In this document: piece by piece, positions 20,036 to 29,043 of the stretch | Layout: each line of letters starts with the position of its first letter | How positions within the stretch are numbered: position 1 is the first letter of the stretch | Source: Glutamicibacter mishrai | GTDB lineage: Bacteria; Actinomycetota; Actinomycetes; Actinomycetales; Micrococcaceae | Assembly: GCF_012221945.1 (NCBI RefSeq) | Contig: NZ_CP032549.1 | Coordinates: 1,922,001-1,986,000, forward strand | Direction of reading: 5' to 3' | DNA length: 64,000 nt | Notes under the pieces: generated by a model | What the model saw: only the letters and a program-made list of their open reading frames with translations | Told to the model about the DNA's origin: nothing | Database searches by the model: none | Translations under genes and position numbers: made by a program

Positions 20036-20659
20036 TCAGGAGTGGGAGAGTTTGCGGCTGGCGAGAATGGCGGTGCGGCGCTGGGACTCATCGAGATTCA
20101 CGGCTTCAGCGGCGGTGGCGATGTCTTCGGCGCGCTCTGCCGGAATGATGACCAGGCCATCGGAATCGCCGATGACAATGTCGCCTGGCGAGACGGCAAC
20201 CCCGCCGAAAGCGATCGTTCCGTTCACTTCGAAGGGGCCATTCTTGTAGGGGCCGGCGGGGCTGGTGGCTCGGGCGAAGACCGGAAGATTGATTTCGCCG
20301 AGATCCACGGCATCACGGACCGCTCCGTCGACAGCGAATCCGGCCACGCCCTTGGAAATCGCGCGCTCGCCGATGAGCTCTCCAAGCAGCGCTCGATCGG
20401 TGTAGCCGCCGCCGTTGACGACGATGACTTCTCCGGGCTGAACATGTTTGAGCGCTTCGTGGATTCCGGCGTTGTCACCCGGAGCCACCCAAACGGTGTA
20501 GGCAGGTCCGGAAATCTTGGCGCCTTCCCAGACTGCCTGGATTTGCGCTGAAGCAATGCCTAGGCGCTGCATGGCGTCGCCGATGTTGGCGGCGGGAAGC
20601 GCAGCGAGTCGATCGATAACGGATTGCGCGACGAGAAGAGGCTGCGTCGATTGATTCAT
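20036..20659 (-). CDS. RraA-like aldolase / decarboxylase family protein
   Basis: 207 residues from ATG 20659; AGGTG lies 4 nt upstream. Family segments ANIGDAMQRLG, NGGGYTDRALLGELIG, GFAVDGAVRDAVDL and PGDIVIGDSDGLVIIP match the RraA fold used by 4-hydroxy-4-methyl-2-oxoglutarate / 4-carboxy-4-hydroxy-2-oxoadipate aldolases; the GE-LIG and D-G-x-x-R-D residues that bind the divalent metal and substrate are present. Such enzymes release pyruvate from a 2-oxo acid. First gene of the five-gene minus arm. Confidence 0.85.
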   Translation of the reverse strand: MNQSTQPLLVAQSVIDRLAALPAANIGDAMQRLGIASAQIQAVWEGAKISGPAYTVWVAPGDNAGIHEALKHVQPGEVIVVNGGGYTDRALLGELIGERAISKGVAGFAVDGAVRDAVDLGEINLPVFARATSPAGPYKNGPFEVNGTIAFGGVAVSPGDIVIGDSDGLVIIPAERAEDIATAAEAVNLDESQRRTAILASRKLSHS

Positions 20660-20689
20660 GGGGCACCTATCCCAAATGCTGGGGCGAGC

Positions 20690-20748
20690 GTGAAACTTTT
20701 GAATAAATTTCATTAGACGTTCTATAGTTTCACACTACGCAATTAATT
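20690..20748. promoter_or_regulatory. Control region of the minus arm, candidate IclR site
   Basis: Contains inverted octamers GTGAAACT (20690-20697) and AGTTTCAC (20726-20733), ATGAAATTTA on the minus strand (20704-20713), and GCAATTAATT (20739-20748). The last two also occur upstream of the divergent-arm tctB, which suggests one regulator, probably the IclR protein. Confidence 0.5.
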
Positions 20749-20851
20749 GATGATGTACGGAATCATGACATGGGCTGCGTCACAGTGTCAAGGCGCAGGA
20801 AGGCATATTTCCCGCCCAACGCGGAGGGCGCTGGAAATTCAGGGCGCGCAA

Positions 20852-20880
20852 AAACAGGCGCGTGTATCACGCGCCTGTTT
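20852..20880 (-). terminator. Terminator of the IclR gene
   Basis: Perfect 13-bp stem AAACAGGCGCGTG / CACGCGCCTGTTT with a 3-nt loop; on the minus strand the stem runs into TTTTT. It lies 15 nt after the IclR stop. Confidence 0.85.
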
Positions 20881-20895
20881 AGGTGGTGGCGGCCT

Positions 20896-21675
20896 TTAGT
20901 AGACGCTGCTCGCCAGGAGATCCGAGAGTCTGCGGGCAGCTTGGAGGAGCTCCGGGGCGCGGGCCTCAAGGGTTTCGCGGGTGACCGTGTGGATCGGGCC
21001 GGTCAGCGAGAGGGCTTCGGTGGGCGGACCTTGCCGCGAAGGGATGGCGGCGGCGATCGAGATGATGCCAAGCGCGCGCTCGTCTTCGGAGATGGCATAG
21101 CTGGCGTCCGCCATCGGGGCGCGGGCCTTGATGGCCTTGAGGTCGAAGTCCTCGTTTTCGTAATGCAGGTGCCGGGAGGTTTCGGCAATCTGCGTGAGCT
21201 CATCGTCGTCGGCACCGAGCAGGAAGATGCGTCCGGCTGCGCCGGCGGTAAGCGGCAGGCGCCTGCCCTGGGGCAGGTTGTAGCCCAGCGAGCTTTCGCC
21301 CACGACGCGTTCGACCAGGACTCGCTCGCTGCCCAGTCGGGTATAAAGCGAAGCCGTTAGCTTCGTGGCCTGGGACAGCTGCTGGAGGATCGGCTGGGCG
21401 ACCCGGGGCAGCGGGTCGTTTTCGAGGAAGACGCGGGCCGCGGGAAGAACCGCTGGACCCAGGCGGTAGCTCTTGTCGGTCTGGCTGACGAGGCCGGCTT
21501 CCTGGAGCACCCGCAGGATGCGCAGGGTCGTAGGCGAGCTCATGCCCATGTCGGCGGCGATAGTGCTGAGGCGACGCGGATGCTCGTAGCGCTGGATCTG
21601 CTCGAATACGGCTATCGCTCGGGTCAACGACCGCATGCCGTTGGGTGCTTCGGACTTCTCTTTTTCTGCCGCCAT
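20896..21675 (-). CDS. IclR-family transcriptional regulator
   Basis: 259 residues. N-terminal winged helix about residues 17-75 (STIAADMGMSSPTTLRILR), then the IclR effector domain (LTASLYTRLGSERVLVERV, TAGAAGRIFLLG, and the end segment LGIISIAAAIPSRQG). It lies between the minus arm and the plus arm of the island, with shared sequence boxes on both sides, so it probably senses the imported acid. The terminator at 20852 separates it from the minus arm. Confidence 0.9.
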   Translation of the reverse strand: MAAEKEKSEAPNGMRSLTRAIAVFEQIQRYEHPRRLSTIAADMGMSSPTTLRILRVLQEAGLVSQTDKSYRLGPAVLPAARVFLENDPLPRVAQPILQQLSQATKLTASLYTRLGSERVLVERVVGESSLGYNLPQGRRLPLTAGAAGRIFLLGADDDELTQIAETSRHLHYENEDFDLKAIKARAPMADASYAISEDERALGIISIAAAIPSRQGPPTEALSLTGPIHTVTRETLEARAPELLQAARRLSDLLASSVY

Positions 21676-21684
21676 GATTTCATT

Positions 21685-21803
21685 CTATGCAATTAATTTG
21701 TAATTTGATGCACTTGCTTGACGACCTCTTGTGCCCCATGTCACTATTTCATGGAACGCTAGATAATTTTACTGTATGAAATTTACGAACAAACTATGCA
21801 ATT
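21685..21803. promoter_or_regulatory. IclR-tctB intergenic control region
   Basis: Holds CTATGCAATT twice (21685-21694, extended to AATT, and 21794-21803), ATGAAATTTA (21776-21785), and a possible promoter TTGACG (21718-21723) with CACTAT (21742-21747), 18 bp apart. The second CTATGCAATT touches the tctB ribosome-binding site. Confidence 0.5.
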
Positions 21804-21813
21804 GGAGGAAGCT

Positions 21814-22314
21814 GTGTCGAACGATGCAACGGGGAGGCGGGTTCCAGCTGGACGATGGCCGATCCTCATCGGCCAGGCTGTCATCGCACTCGTAGGCTTG
21901 TACGCGCTGCTGGGTTCATTAAGCCTTGGACTCTGGAGCAGCCTCGGTCCGGGTGCCGGCTTCTTTCCAGCAGTTCTTGGCATTTTCCTGATGGTTCTCG
22001 TCGTGCTCTGGTTTGTGCAGGAACGCGCCAAGCCAACCGAAGATGCAGGCGCAGAAGCCTTTGACAGTGCCCAGATATGGGCCGTTGTCCTCAGCCTGGT
22101 GATTCTGGCGGCCGCTTTGCCATTCCTCGGCTTCCAGCTCAGCGTCTTCATCTTCCTCATGTACCACCTCAGCTTCCGGGCGCGGATCGGATGGGTGAAG
22201 GCCGTCATCATTTCTCTTTGCGGGAGCGTCGGGGTCTTTTACCTGTTTACGGCCGTCCTGCACGTCTCTCTGCCGGTGGCAACGGTGCCGCCGTTGAGCA
22301 TGATTGGACTTTGA
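21814..22314 (+). CDS. tctB: Second TctB, small permease subunit
   Basis: 166 residues from GTG 21814, chosen because GGAGG (21804-21808) is 5 nt upstream; an in-frame ATG at 21796 would have this site inside the gene. Four hydrophobic segments and the N-terminal SLGPGAGFFPAVLGIFLM that marks TctB. Stop is one base before the tctA start. Belongs to the IclR-controlled plus arm. Confidence 0.88.
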   Translation: MSNDATGRRVPAGRWPILIGQAVIALVGLYALLGSLSLGLWSSLGPGAGFFPAVLGIFLMVLVVLWFVQERAKPTEDAGAEAFDSAQIWAVVLSLVILAAALPFLGFQLSVFIFLMYHLSFRARIGWVKAVIISLCGSVGVFYLFTAVLHVSLPVATVPPLSMIGL

Positions 22315-22315
22315 T

Positions 22316-23821
22316 ATGGATGTTCTCAACGAACTCATGATGGGTTTTGCGCAGGCGATGACCTGGCAGAACCTCCTCTTCGCCTTCGTCGGCTGCCTGT
22401 TGGGCACCGTCATTGGCGTCCTGCCGGGCATCGGGCCTGTTGCCGGCATCGCCCTGCTGATCCCGCTGACGCTGAATCTTGATCCTGCCGGATCCATCAT
22501 CATGTTGTGCGCGATTTTTTATGGCACGACCTACGGCGGAACCATCACCAGTGTCCTGCTCAATACCCCGGGCGAAGCTGCCTCGGCCATCACCGCCATC
22601 GACGGCTACCAGATGACCAAAGTGGGACGCGCTGGTGTCGCGCTGACCATTGCCGCGGTGGGTTCCTTCATTGGCGGAACCATTGCCACCGTTGGCCTGG
22701 TCATGGCGGCCAAGCCGCTGGGCAGCCTGGGCTTGCTGATCGGCCCTCCGGAATTCTTCGCTCTTGTGGTCGTCGGCATATCCCTGCTGGTCGCCTTGGC
22801 TGGACGCTCGATGGTCAGGGCACTGATCTCCGGGGCCTTGGGATTGCTGATTTCGATGGTCGGCATCGATCCGGTCATGGGAGCACCACGTTTTACCTTC
22901 GGCATGGAGCGCTTGCTCGATGGCGTCTCCTTTGTGGCCGTCATTGTGGGCATCTTCGGCTTGTCGGAGATCCTTTCCTACCGCCCGGGGAAAAACCAGG
23001 CGGTGGCCCAAGCGCCGGGAATGCGCGCGCTGCTTCCCACGCGCACCGACTGGAAACGCAGCACCCCGGCCTTCGCCCGCGGTACCGGCATCGGCTTCGC
23101 CATGGGGCTGATTCCAGGCATGACCGGATCGGTATCCTCACTGCTGTCCTACGGCGCCGAGAAGAAATTCTCCAAGCACCGCAATGAACTGGGGCAGGGA
23201 GCCATCGAAGGAGTTGCCGGTCCGGAGACCGCGAATAATGCGCACGCAAATGGCGCCTTGATTCCGCTGTTCACTCTGGGGATCCCCGCCTCGCCGACGA
23301 TCGCCGTGCTCATGGGCGCCTTCCTGCAGCAGGGGCTGACCCCCGGCCCCACCCTGTTCGCCGAACACAGCACACTGGCGTGGACGATCATCGCGAGCCT
23401 GTTCATCGGCAATGTCCTGCTGCTGGTGCTCAACGTCCCCCTGGTCGGCCTGTGGACTTCGATCCTGAAGGTGCCATATCCGATCCTTGCCGGTTTGATC
23501 CTGATGTTCATGGTCGTCGGTGCCTACACCATCAACTTCTCGGTATTCGACGTTTTCGTCATGATCATCTTCGGTCTGGTGGGTCTTGGCCTGCGCCGGC
23601 TGGACATTCCGCTGGCGCCCATGGTCTTGACCTTGGTGCTGGGCCCGCTGATGGAACGCTCCCTGCGCGAATCGCTGGATATTTCGCACGGCAGTTTCTC
23701 CATCTTCTTCGATCGCCCCATCACCATGGTTCTTCTGCTCATCGCCTTGGTGATTGTCTGCAGCCCGCTGCTGAAGCTGCGCAAGCCAGCCGCCCTGGTG
23801 GCTGAAGATCCCGAAAGCTAA
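22316..23821 (+). CDS. tctA: Second TctA, large permease subunit
   Basis: 501 residues from ATG 22316. TctA signatures GTVIGVLPGIGPVAGIALL near residue 32 and GLIPGMTGSVSSLLSYGAE near 265, plus the ALIPLFTLGIPASPTIAVLM segment. Clearly diverged from the tctA at 8417, so the two transporters likely handle different acids. Confidence 0.93.
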   Translation: MDVLNELMMGFAQAMTWQNLLFAFVGCLLGTVIGVLPGIGPVAGIALLIPLTLNLDPAGSIIMLCAIFYGTTYGGTITSVLLNTPGEAASAITAIDGYQMTKVGRAGVALTIAAVGSFIGGTIATVGLVMAAKPLGSLGLLIGPPEFFALVVVGISLLVALAGRSMVRALISGALGLLISMVGIDPVMGAPRFTFGMERLLDGVSFVAVIVGIFGLSEILSYRPGKNQAVAQAPGMRALLPTRTDWKRSTPAFARGTGIGFAMGLIPGMTGSVSSLLSYGAEKKFSKHRNELGQGAIEGVAGPETANNAHANGALIPLFTLGIPASPTIAVLMGAFLQQGLTPGPTLFAEHSTLAWTIIASLFIGNVLLLVLNVPLVGLWTSILKVPYPILAGLILMFMVVGAYTINFSVFDVFVMIIFGLVGLGLRRLDIPLAPMVLTLVLGPLMERSLRESLDISHGSFSIFFDRPITMVLLLIALVIVCSPLLKLRKPAALVAEDPES

Positions 23822-23861
23822 ACACTCGCAATAAGCAGTACCGAACAAAAAGGAACCAACA

Positions 23862-24857
23862 ATGAAACGCATCATCACCGCTGTCGCTGTAGGTGCACTC
23901 GCCCTGGCCGCCTCTGGCTGTTCAGCAAGCGGCGGAGCCGCCTCCAATGCCGGAGCCGACTTCCCTAAAAACGGCAAATCCGTCGAACTGCTGGTGGCAT
24001 TCTCGCCCGGCGGGCCGGTGGACACCGCTGCCCGGTTGATCCAGCCAGTGCTCGAAAAAGAACTGGGAACCAACGTCGAGGTGGTCAACAAGCCAGGCGC
24101 TGGCGGTCAGATCGGCTACACCTCCCTGGCTAACGCCAAGCCCGATGGATACACTATTGGCGCCGTAGGCTCGCCCTCCATCGTGGTCATTCCCTTGGAC
24201 AAGGCCCGAGGTGCAGCGTTCACCCGGGAAGACATGCAGCCACTGGCCCGCCAGGTGACCGATCCGATGGTGATCGCTGTCCAGCCGGATAGCAAGTACA
24301 AGAACGTCAAGGACCTGTTCGAGGACAGCAAGGCGAATCCAGGGGCTATTAATGCCACTACCACCGGCCAAATGGGTGGCGAGCACTTTGCCATCGCGCA
24401 GATCAACGAGGCCACCGGCGGCGAACTGAGTCCGGTCCACTTCTCCGAGGGCGCTTCGCAGGCTTCCACCGCATTCCTGGGCAAGCATGTTGATGTGCTG
24501 GTTGGAAATATTAGCGAAGTCATCGACCTGCAGAAGCAAGGAAAGGCCAAGGTGCTGGGCGTCATGCATTCAGAACGCTCCGACGCTCTGCCCCAGGTGC
24601 CAACCCTCAGCGAGGAAGGCTATGACGTAGTGGCTGCGACCGCGCGTGGCTATGCGGCCCCGGCAGGCTTGCCTGAGGATGTGGCTAAGAAGCTGGAATC
24701 AGCATTGCAGAAGGCGATTGAAGATGAGTCAGTAGTGTCGAAGATGGACAATCTGGGGCTGGCCACCAGTTACCAAAATTCGGCGGACTACGGCGAATTC
24801 TGGACGAAGCAGGAAGCCGACTACAAGGCGGTACTGCCGCTCGTGCAGGCCAAATAG
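23862..24857 (+). CDS. tctC: Second TctC, lipoprotein substrate-binding subunit
   Basis: 331 residues. Signal peptide with lipobox LAASGC (Cys about residue 20), so a lipid-anchored binding protein. Family hallmarks LVAFSPGGPVDTAARL, VVNKPGAGGQIGYT and AKVLGVMHSERS. A Shine-Dalgarno AAAGGAA precedes the ATG. It captures the acid transported by the TctAB pair just upstream. Confidence 0.93.
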   Translation: MKRIITAVAVGALALAASGCSASGGAASNAGADFPKNGKSVELLVAFSPGGPVDTAARLIQPVLEKELGTNVEVVNKPGAGGQIGYTSLANAKPDGYTIGAVGSPSIVVIPLDKARGAAFTREDMQPLARQVTDPMVIAVQPDSKYKNVKDLFEDSKANPGAINATTTGQMGGEHFAIAQINEATGGELSPVHFSEGASQASTAFLGKHVDVLVGNISEVIDLQKQGKAKVLGVMHSERSDALPQVPTLSEEGYDVVAATARGYAAPAGLPEDVAKKLESALQKAIEDESVVSKMDNLGLATSYQNSADYGEFWTKQEADYKAVLPLVQAK

Positions 24858-24877
24858 CCTGCAGAGAGGTCTTTTCA

Positions 24878-24918
24878 GCGGTGGCTGGGCGCGCATGGTG
24901 CGCGCCCAGCCACCGCTG
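24878..24918. terminator. 18-bp perfect hairpin after tctC
   Basis: AGCGGTGGCTGGGCGCGC and its exact complement are separated by ATGGT. There is no T-run on either strand, so it may slow decay or processing of the tct transcript, or act as a T-less actinobacterial terminator, before the ThDP enzyme. Confidence 0.6.
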
Positions 24919-25084
24919 CCCTAGCGCAAAACTGTCGCCGTGCCCTATCATCGATGAGTCAGGAGTCACAGTCTTGTGGTTTCCGGCGCTCTCAAAAGGG
25001 GCGATACCCGTTGCCGTGAAGCAACTGGTAACGGCAGACATATATGGAATTTTCTTAAGCACCATTTCTTGAAAAGAGTCCATA

Positions 25085-26737
25085 ATGTCTAGCGTTTCCG
25101 CAGCCATTGCCCATGCCCTTAAACCAATTGCCCCGCAGATCTTCGGGCTGATGGGAAATGGCAACGCCCACTTCCTTGATGCCGCCGTCCGTGCGGGATT
25201 CGACTACACCGCAGTGCGCCATGAGTCCGCGGCGGTTTCGGCCGCCGACGCGTATTTCCGGATCGCGAATAAGCTGGCCATCGCTACCACCACCTACGGT
25301 GCCGGCTACACCAATGCCGTGACCGCGCTGGCCGAAGCCGCAGCCGCCGGAACGCCGCTGCTCTTTGTCACCGGCGATGCGCCCAGCACGGGACTGCGCG
25401 GCTGGGACGTGGACCAGGCGGCGATCGACGGCGGTGTGCGAGCACCCCGCTACGTCGTGGATCGCCACACCCCGGGCAGCATCGCGTTGCAGGCCGCCGC
25501 TCATGCGCTGCGCGAGCAGACCCCGGTAGTCCTGGCCATTCCTTATGACCTGGCGGCCGCCGAAAGCGCAGGCGAAGAACTTCCCGATTTCGCCTCGCTG
25601 GCCTGCACGCCGGCCAAGCCGCGGTTGGAGCCCGCCGCGCTGCAGCAGATCGTAACCAAGCTGGATGCCTCGAAGCGCACCCATATTCTTTATGGGCGCG
25701 GCGCCATTGACGCCGCCGACCAGGTCAGGGAGCTGGCCCGGAAGCTGGATGCCACCACCTCGGGCACGCTGCTGGCCCGCGACCTGCTGGACTACGACTT
25801 CGACCTCGGAATCACCGGCGGATTCTCCACCGAGGCTAACGCCCGCATCATTGCCCAGGCCGACACGGTGCTGGTCTTGGGAGCTTCACTGAACCAATTC
25901 ACCTTGCGCTTCGGCGAGCTGGTTAATGAGTCGGCGACGCTGATCCAGATCGATCTCGGCGCGGCAGCCACCAATGCCCGCGTGGACGTCTTCGCCACCG
26001 CCGATGCCCAGAGCGCCGCGGCAGATTTGCTCGACGCTGTACAGCGGGCGCAAGGCAACTGGTGCGCGGGACTGGACCTGGGTGATCTGCGCAGCCGCCC
26101 GGCCGGCGACGATAAGGCCGAGGACGGATTGCTGGATCCTCGCCGGGTAGCCAGCGAGCTGGAGAAGATCCTGCCAGCCAACCGGGTCCTGGTCCAGGAT
26201 GGCGGGCACTTCATCGGCTGGGGGCCGATGTACTGGTCGACCAGCGGCGCGCGTTCGCTGGCCTGTGTGGGCACCGCGTACCAGTCCATCGGCCTGGGCA
26301 TCGCTTCCATGGTGGGAGCTGGCGCCGCGGCGCAGGGCCGTACCGTGGTACTGGCCGCCGGCGACGGAGGATTCCTGATGGGCCTGGCCGACCTCGAATC
26401 CATCATCCGCACCGTCGACAGCGGAGTGATCGTTATCTACAACGACTCCGCCTACGGCGCAGAGGTCCATCAATACGGCTCCATCGGCCTGCACGAAGAC
26501 CCGATGCTGATCCCGACCGTGGACTTCGCAGGCATCGCCCGCTCCATGGGAGCCACCGGGGTGCGGGTGGAGAATCTGGTGGATATGGCTGGACTCACAC
26601 AGTGGGTGGCTGACGGTGCGCGGGGCGTATGCCTCGTCGATGCCCGCGTCACCACGCGGGTTCGCGCCCCTTATATGGAAGAGGTGCTCGCCGCCAACAA
26701 GAAAGCGGCCGCGACACTGGCATTACAATCCGATTAA
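25085..26737 (+). CDS. Thiamine diphosphate-dependent enzyme (acetolactate synthase / decarboxylase superfamily)
   Basis: 550 residues with the three domains of the family. The catalytic glutamate lies in AVRHESAAVSAADAYFR (about residue 48); the ThDP/Mg motif begins GDGGFLMGLADLESI near 425 and ends in VIYNDSAYG. A central Rossmann-like domain carries VLVLGASLNQFTLRFG. It could be a 2-oxo acid decarboxylase or a carboligase. It follows the tctBAC operon and so probably processes the imported acid or its 2-oxo product. No finer assignment is safe. Confidence 0.82.
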   Translation: MSSVSAAIAHALKPIAPQIFGLMGNGNAHFLDAAVRAGFDYTAVRHESAAVSAADAYFRIANKLAIATTTYGAGYTNAVTALAEAAAAGTPLLFVTGDAPSTGLRGWDVDQAAIDGGVRAPRYVVDRHTPGSIALQAAAHALREQTPVVLAIPYDLAAAESAGEELPDFASLACTPAKPRLEPAALQQIVTKLDASKRTHILYGRGAIDAADQVRELARKLDATTSGTLLARDLLDYDFDLGITGGFSTEANARIIAQADTVLVLGASLNQFTLRFGELVNESATLIQIDLGAAATNARVDVFATADAQSAAADLLDAVQRAQGNWCAGLDLGDLRSRPAGDDKAEDGLLDPRRVASELEKILPANRVLVQDGGHFIGWGPMYWSTSGARSLACVGTAYQSIGLGIASMVGAGAAAQGRTVVLAAGDGGFLMGLADLESIIRTVDSGVIVIYNDSAYGAEVHQYGSIGLHEDPMLIPTVDFAGIARSMGATGVRVENLVDMAGLTQWVADGARGVCLVDARVTTRVRAPYMEEVLAANKKAAATLALQSD

Positions 26738-26778
26738 GACGCTGGCAAAACGGTTGGGATACGGCGTAGGGTTGACCC

Positions 26779-27855
26779 GTGCGCAAGATATTAGTTGGAA
26801 CAGCCAGCCTGAGCCTGGGAGCGCTTTTAGTCCTCCCAGCGACCGCTGCCTTTGCTGTACCAACTGGACCCGGTGACCGGGCCGAAGCGCCGACCCAACT
26901 GTTTTCTGATTCTTCGCTGCGTGTAGCCACCATCCAGGCCAACCTCACCGCTGATGCCTCTGGCGGCCTGGAAGCGAAGTTGATGGGCGGAACCAACCCG
27001 CAGGCCGCCCAGATCGCCGATAGCATTTCCGAAGCCGATGCCGACGTAGTGGTTTTGACCAATATGGATGCCGAACAGGGTGCCGTTGATGCGTTCAAGG
27101 ACCAGTACCTGAACAACGAGGCGGATGACCGCACCGATATCGACTACCAGTACTCTTATCTGGCCGTTGGCTCCAAGGGCCTGCAAAGCGGTGCTGATTT
27201 GAACGCTGATGGCGTGATCGGCAGCGCCGAGGATGCCTGGGGCCAGGGAGCTTTTGAAGAGCAGGGCTCGGTAGTGGTGCTTTCCAAGTACCCGGTGGAC
27301 GAAGAGAAGATCACCGCAGTCTCCAAGCTCAAGTGGCAGGACGTGGAGAACGACCAGTTGCACCATACCGACCTGTCGGGTGTCCTGGCTGCCTCTATTC
27401 CAGTCATGAATACCGGCCTGTGGGATATTCCCCTTGAAGTTGGCGGCCAGCAAGTCCATGTTGTTGCCACTCAGACCGAGCCTGAAGATGCGAACCAGGG
27501 GTACTCCCAGGCCCGCCACGGTGATGAACTGAAAGTCATTTCGGACTACTTGGCTGGCAAGGACTACGTGCACACGGATCAGGGCCGCCAGGCCGAGGGC
27601 GTGGGCGATGAGAAGTTCGTCGTCGCTGGTGCCTTGGATCTGCGGGATGCCACCGAGAACCGGCTTGAACCATTCCTCAAGGGCTTCGCTCGCGAAGATG
27701 CCCTGAATGACGCCGGCAGCTACCTGATTCCGGATGCCTCGTGGCAGGTTACCGGACAGGGACGCATCGAGCAGAGCGATCCTCCACTGGAAGAAGCAGT
27801 GCCGAGCACCGTTGAAGCACCCGGATCACTGATCTGGACCGACATCGAGTTCTAA
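26779..27855 (+). CDS. Secreted endonuclease/exonuclease/phosphatase-like protein, probably inactive
   Basis: 358 residues from GTG 26779. Signal peptide (ILVGTASLSLGALLVLPATAAFA). The mature start LRVATIQANL and ADADVVVLTNMDAEQG follow the first strands of the EEP fold. Active EEP enzymes have a metal-binding Glu in the second motif, GDxN in the middle and SDH at the end. Here these read TNMD, GALDLRD and WTDIEF, so the metal and catalytic residues appear replaced. An extracellular binding or scaffold role is possible. The fold is inferred by eye. Confidence 0.6.
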   Translation: MRKILVGTASLSLGALLVLPATAAFAVPTGPGDRAEAPTQLFSDSSLRVATIQANLTADASGGLEAKLMGGTNPQAAQIADSISEADADVVVLTNMDAEQGAVDAFKDQYLNNEADDRTDIDYQYSYLAVGSKGLQSGADLNADGVIGSAEDAWGQGAFEEQGSVVVLSKYPVDEEKITAVSKLKWQDVENDQLHHTDLSGVLAASIPVMNTGLWDIPLEVGGQQVHVVATQTEPEDANQGYSQARHGDELKVISDYLAGKDYVHTDQGRQAEGVGDEKFVVAGALDLRDATENRLEPFLKGFAREDALNDAGSYLIPDASWQVTGQGRIEQSDPPLEEAVPSTVEAPGSLIWTDIEF

Positions 27856-27973
27856 GCTCTATCCATCCAGCCGCGGGCTGGAGAACAATCCGCTTGGCCC
27901 GTTCGCGAAGGGCGATCTACCCGGTCGCAGATAACAGCCAGGCGTACTCCATCAGCAGAAATTGCTGTAATCC

Positions 27974-27995
27974 ACCCGCTGGTCTGCGGGTTTGT
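27974..27995 (+). terminator. Terminator after the EEP-like gene
   Basis: ACCCGC-tggtct-GCGGGT followed by TTGTGT. A second, T-less hairpin TCCAGCC-gcg-GGCTGGA lies at 27866-27882, directly after the stop codon. Confidence 0.5.
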
Positions 27996-28110
27996 GTAGA
28001 TTAGCTACTGCACCTAGATTTCGCACGATCCAATCATTGGCAGCAGACCCGAAGAATGCCCGGCAGTCTCAAGGCAACTCTCAGGGTCATGCAGATAAGC
28101 TGAGGGCATC

Positions 28111-28875
28111 ATGAAAAACGATCCAATCTCGATGACTTTCATTGGCAAAGATGGCAAGCCTCGCTCCAGCGTGCAACAGGCCATCTTGAAGGGCATCGGC
28201 GTGCAGCGGCCGCTGGTACTCGCGTACATCAATCGTCTTCGCAAAAAGAACCCCCAGGCGGAAACCGCTGAACTAGCCGCCATCGTTGAACGGGACTACC
28301 TTCGCGTAGTGACCGGCTCCGGTGCTGCCGTTGGCGGCACGGCTGCAGTGCCCGCCGTTGGCACTGGCGTAGCGCTTGGCCTGTCGGTCGCAGCGACCTT
28401 GGGCTTCCTGGAAGCTTCGGCGCTCTATGCCCAAAGCCTGGCCGAGCTTCACGGCATCGCCATCGAGGACCCGGACCACTCGCGTGTTTTGGTCATGGGC
28501 ATCCTGATGGGTGAAGAAGGCAGCTCCATGATTGCCGGACTTACCTCGCAGGCCGCTGGCCGTGGCGGCGGCCCGGTCAAGGGATGGGCTCAGGCCTTCG
28601 GAGCGAACAAGAGCACCAGCTTCTACTCGAGCGTGCAGCGGACCTTGCAGAAGAAGTTCCTGCATAAGATCATCGGCACCCAGGCCGCTAGTGTTGTCGG
28701 ACGCCTGGTTCCCTTCGGCGTAGGCGCTGTGATCGGTGGCGCTGGCAACCGGTTCATGGCAAAGCGCGTGATCGAGAATGCGCAGGAAGCCTTCGCTGGC
28801 ATCCCTACGGTGGCGCCAAGTGCCTTGCCGTTGGATGATCCACGAATTTTGGAATCCGAAATCGTCGAAGACTAG
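28111..28875 (+). CDS. EcsC-like conserved protein with glycine-rich hydrophobic segments
   Basis: 254 residues, no signal peptide. Two glycine-rich hydrophobic stretches (VGGTAAVPAVGTGVALGLSV and LVPFGVGAVIGGAGN) frame a middle section AQSLAELHGIAIEDPDHSRV that resembles the EcsC family (AVYGYDLDDPEE...). Function of EcsC-like proteins is poorly defined; a membrane-associated role is likely. It stands alone, with a strong terminator 42 nt downstream. Confidence 0.6.
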   Translation: MKNDPISMTFIGKDGKPRSSVQQAILKGIGVQRPLVLAYINRLRKKNPQAETAELAAIVERDYLRVVTGSGAAVGGTAAVPAVGTGVALGLSVAATLGFLEASALYAQSLAELHGIAIEDPDHSRVLVMGILMGEEGSSMIAGLTSQAAGRGGGPVKGWAQAFGANKSTSFYSSVQRTLQKKFLHKIIGTQAASVVGRLVPFGVGAVIGGAGNRFMAKRVIENAQEAFAGIPTVAPSALPLDDPRILESEIVED

Positions 28876-28916
28876 CCGCGAGGCAGAGCCGGGCAGCGAG
28901 AGAAGAGCCCGCGAAG

Positions 28917-28957
28917 CGCCCCGTAAAATAGTATTAACTGTTTTACGGGGCGTTTTT
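28917..28957 (+). terminator. Rho-independent terminator before the rRNA operon
   Basis: CGCCCCGTAAAA (28917-28928) pairs with TTTTACGGGGCG (28941-28952), followed by TTTTT. It isolates the rRNA promoter from the EcsC-like gene. Confidence 0.9.
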
Positions 28958-29043
28958 CTTGGTTTAAACCGCGTGAATCCGGGGATGGGAGCGCGTACAT
29001 GGGATTAAGTGTCGACGCTCACCCGGAAAAGCAGCCACCCGAT

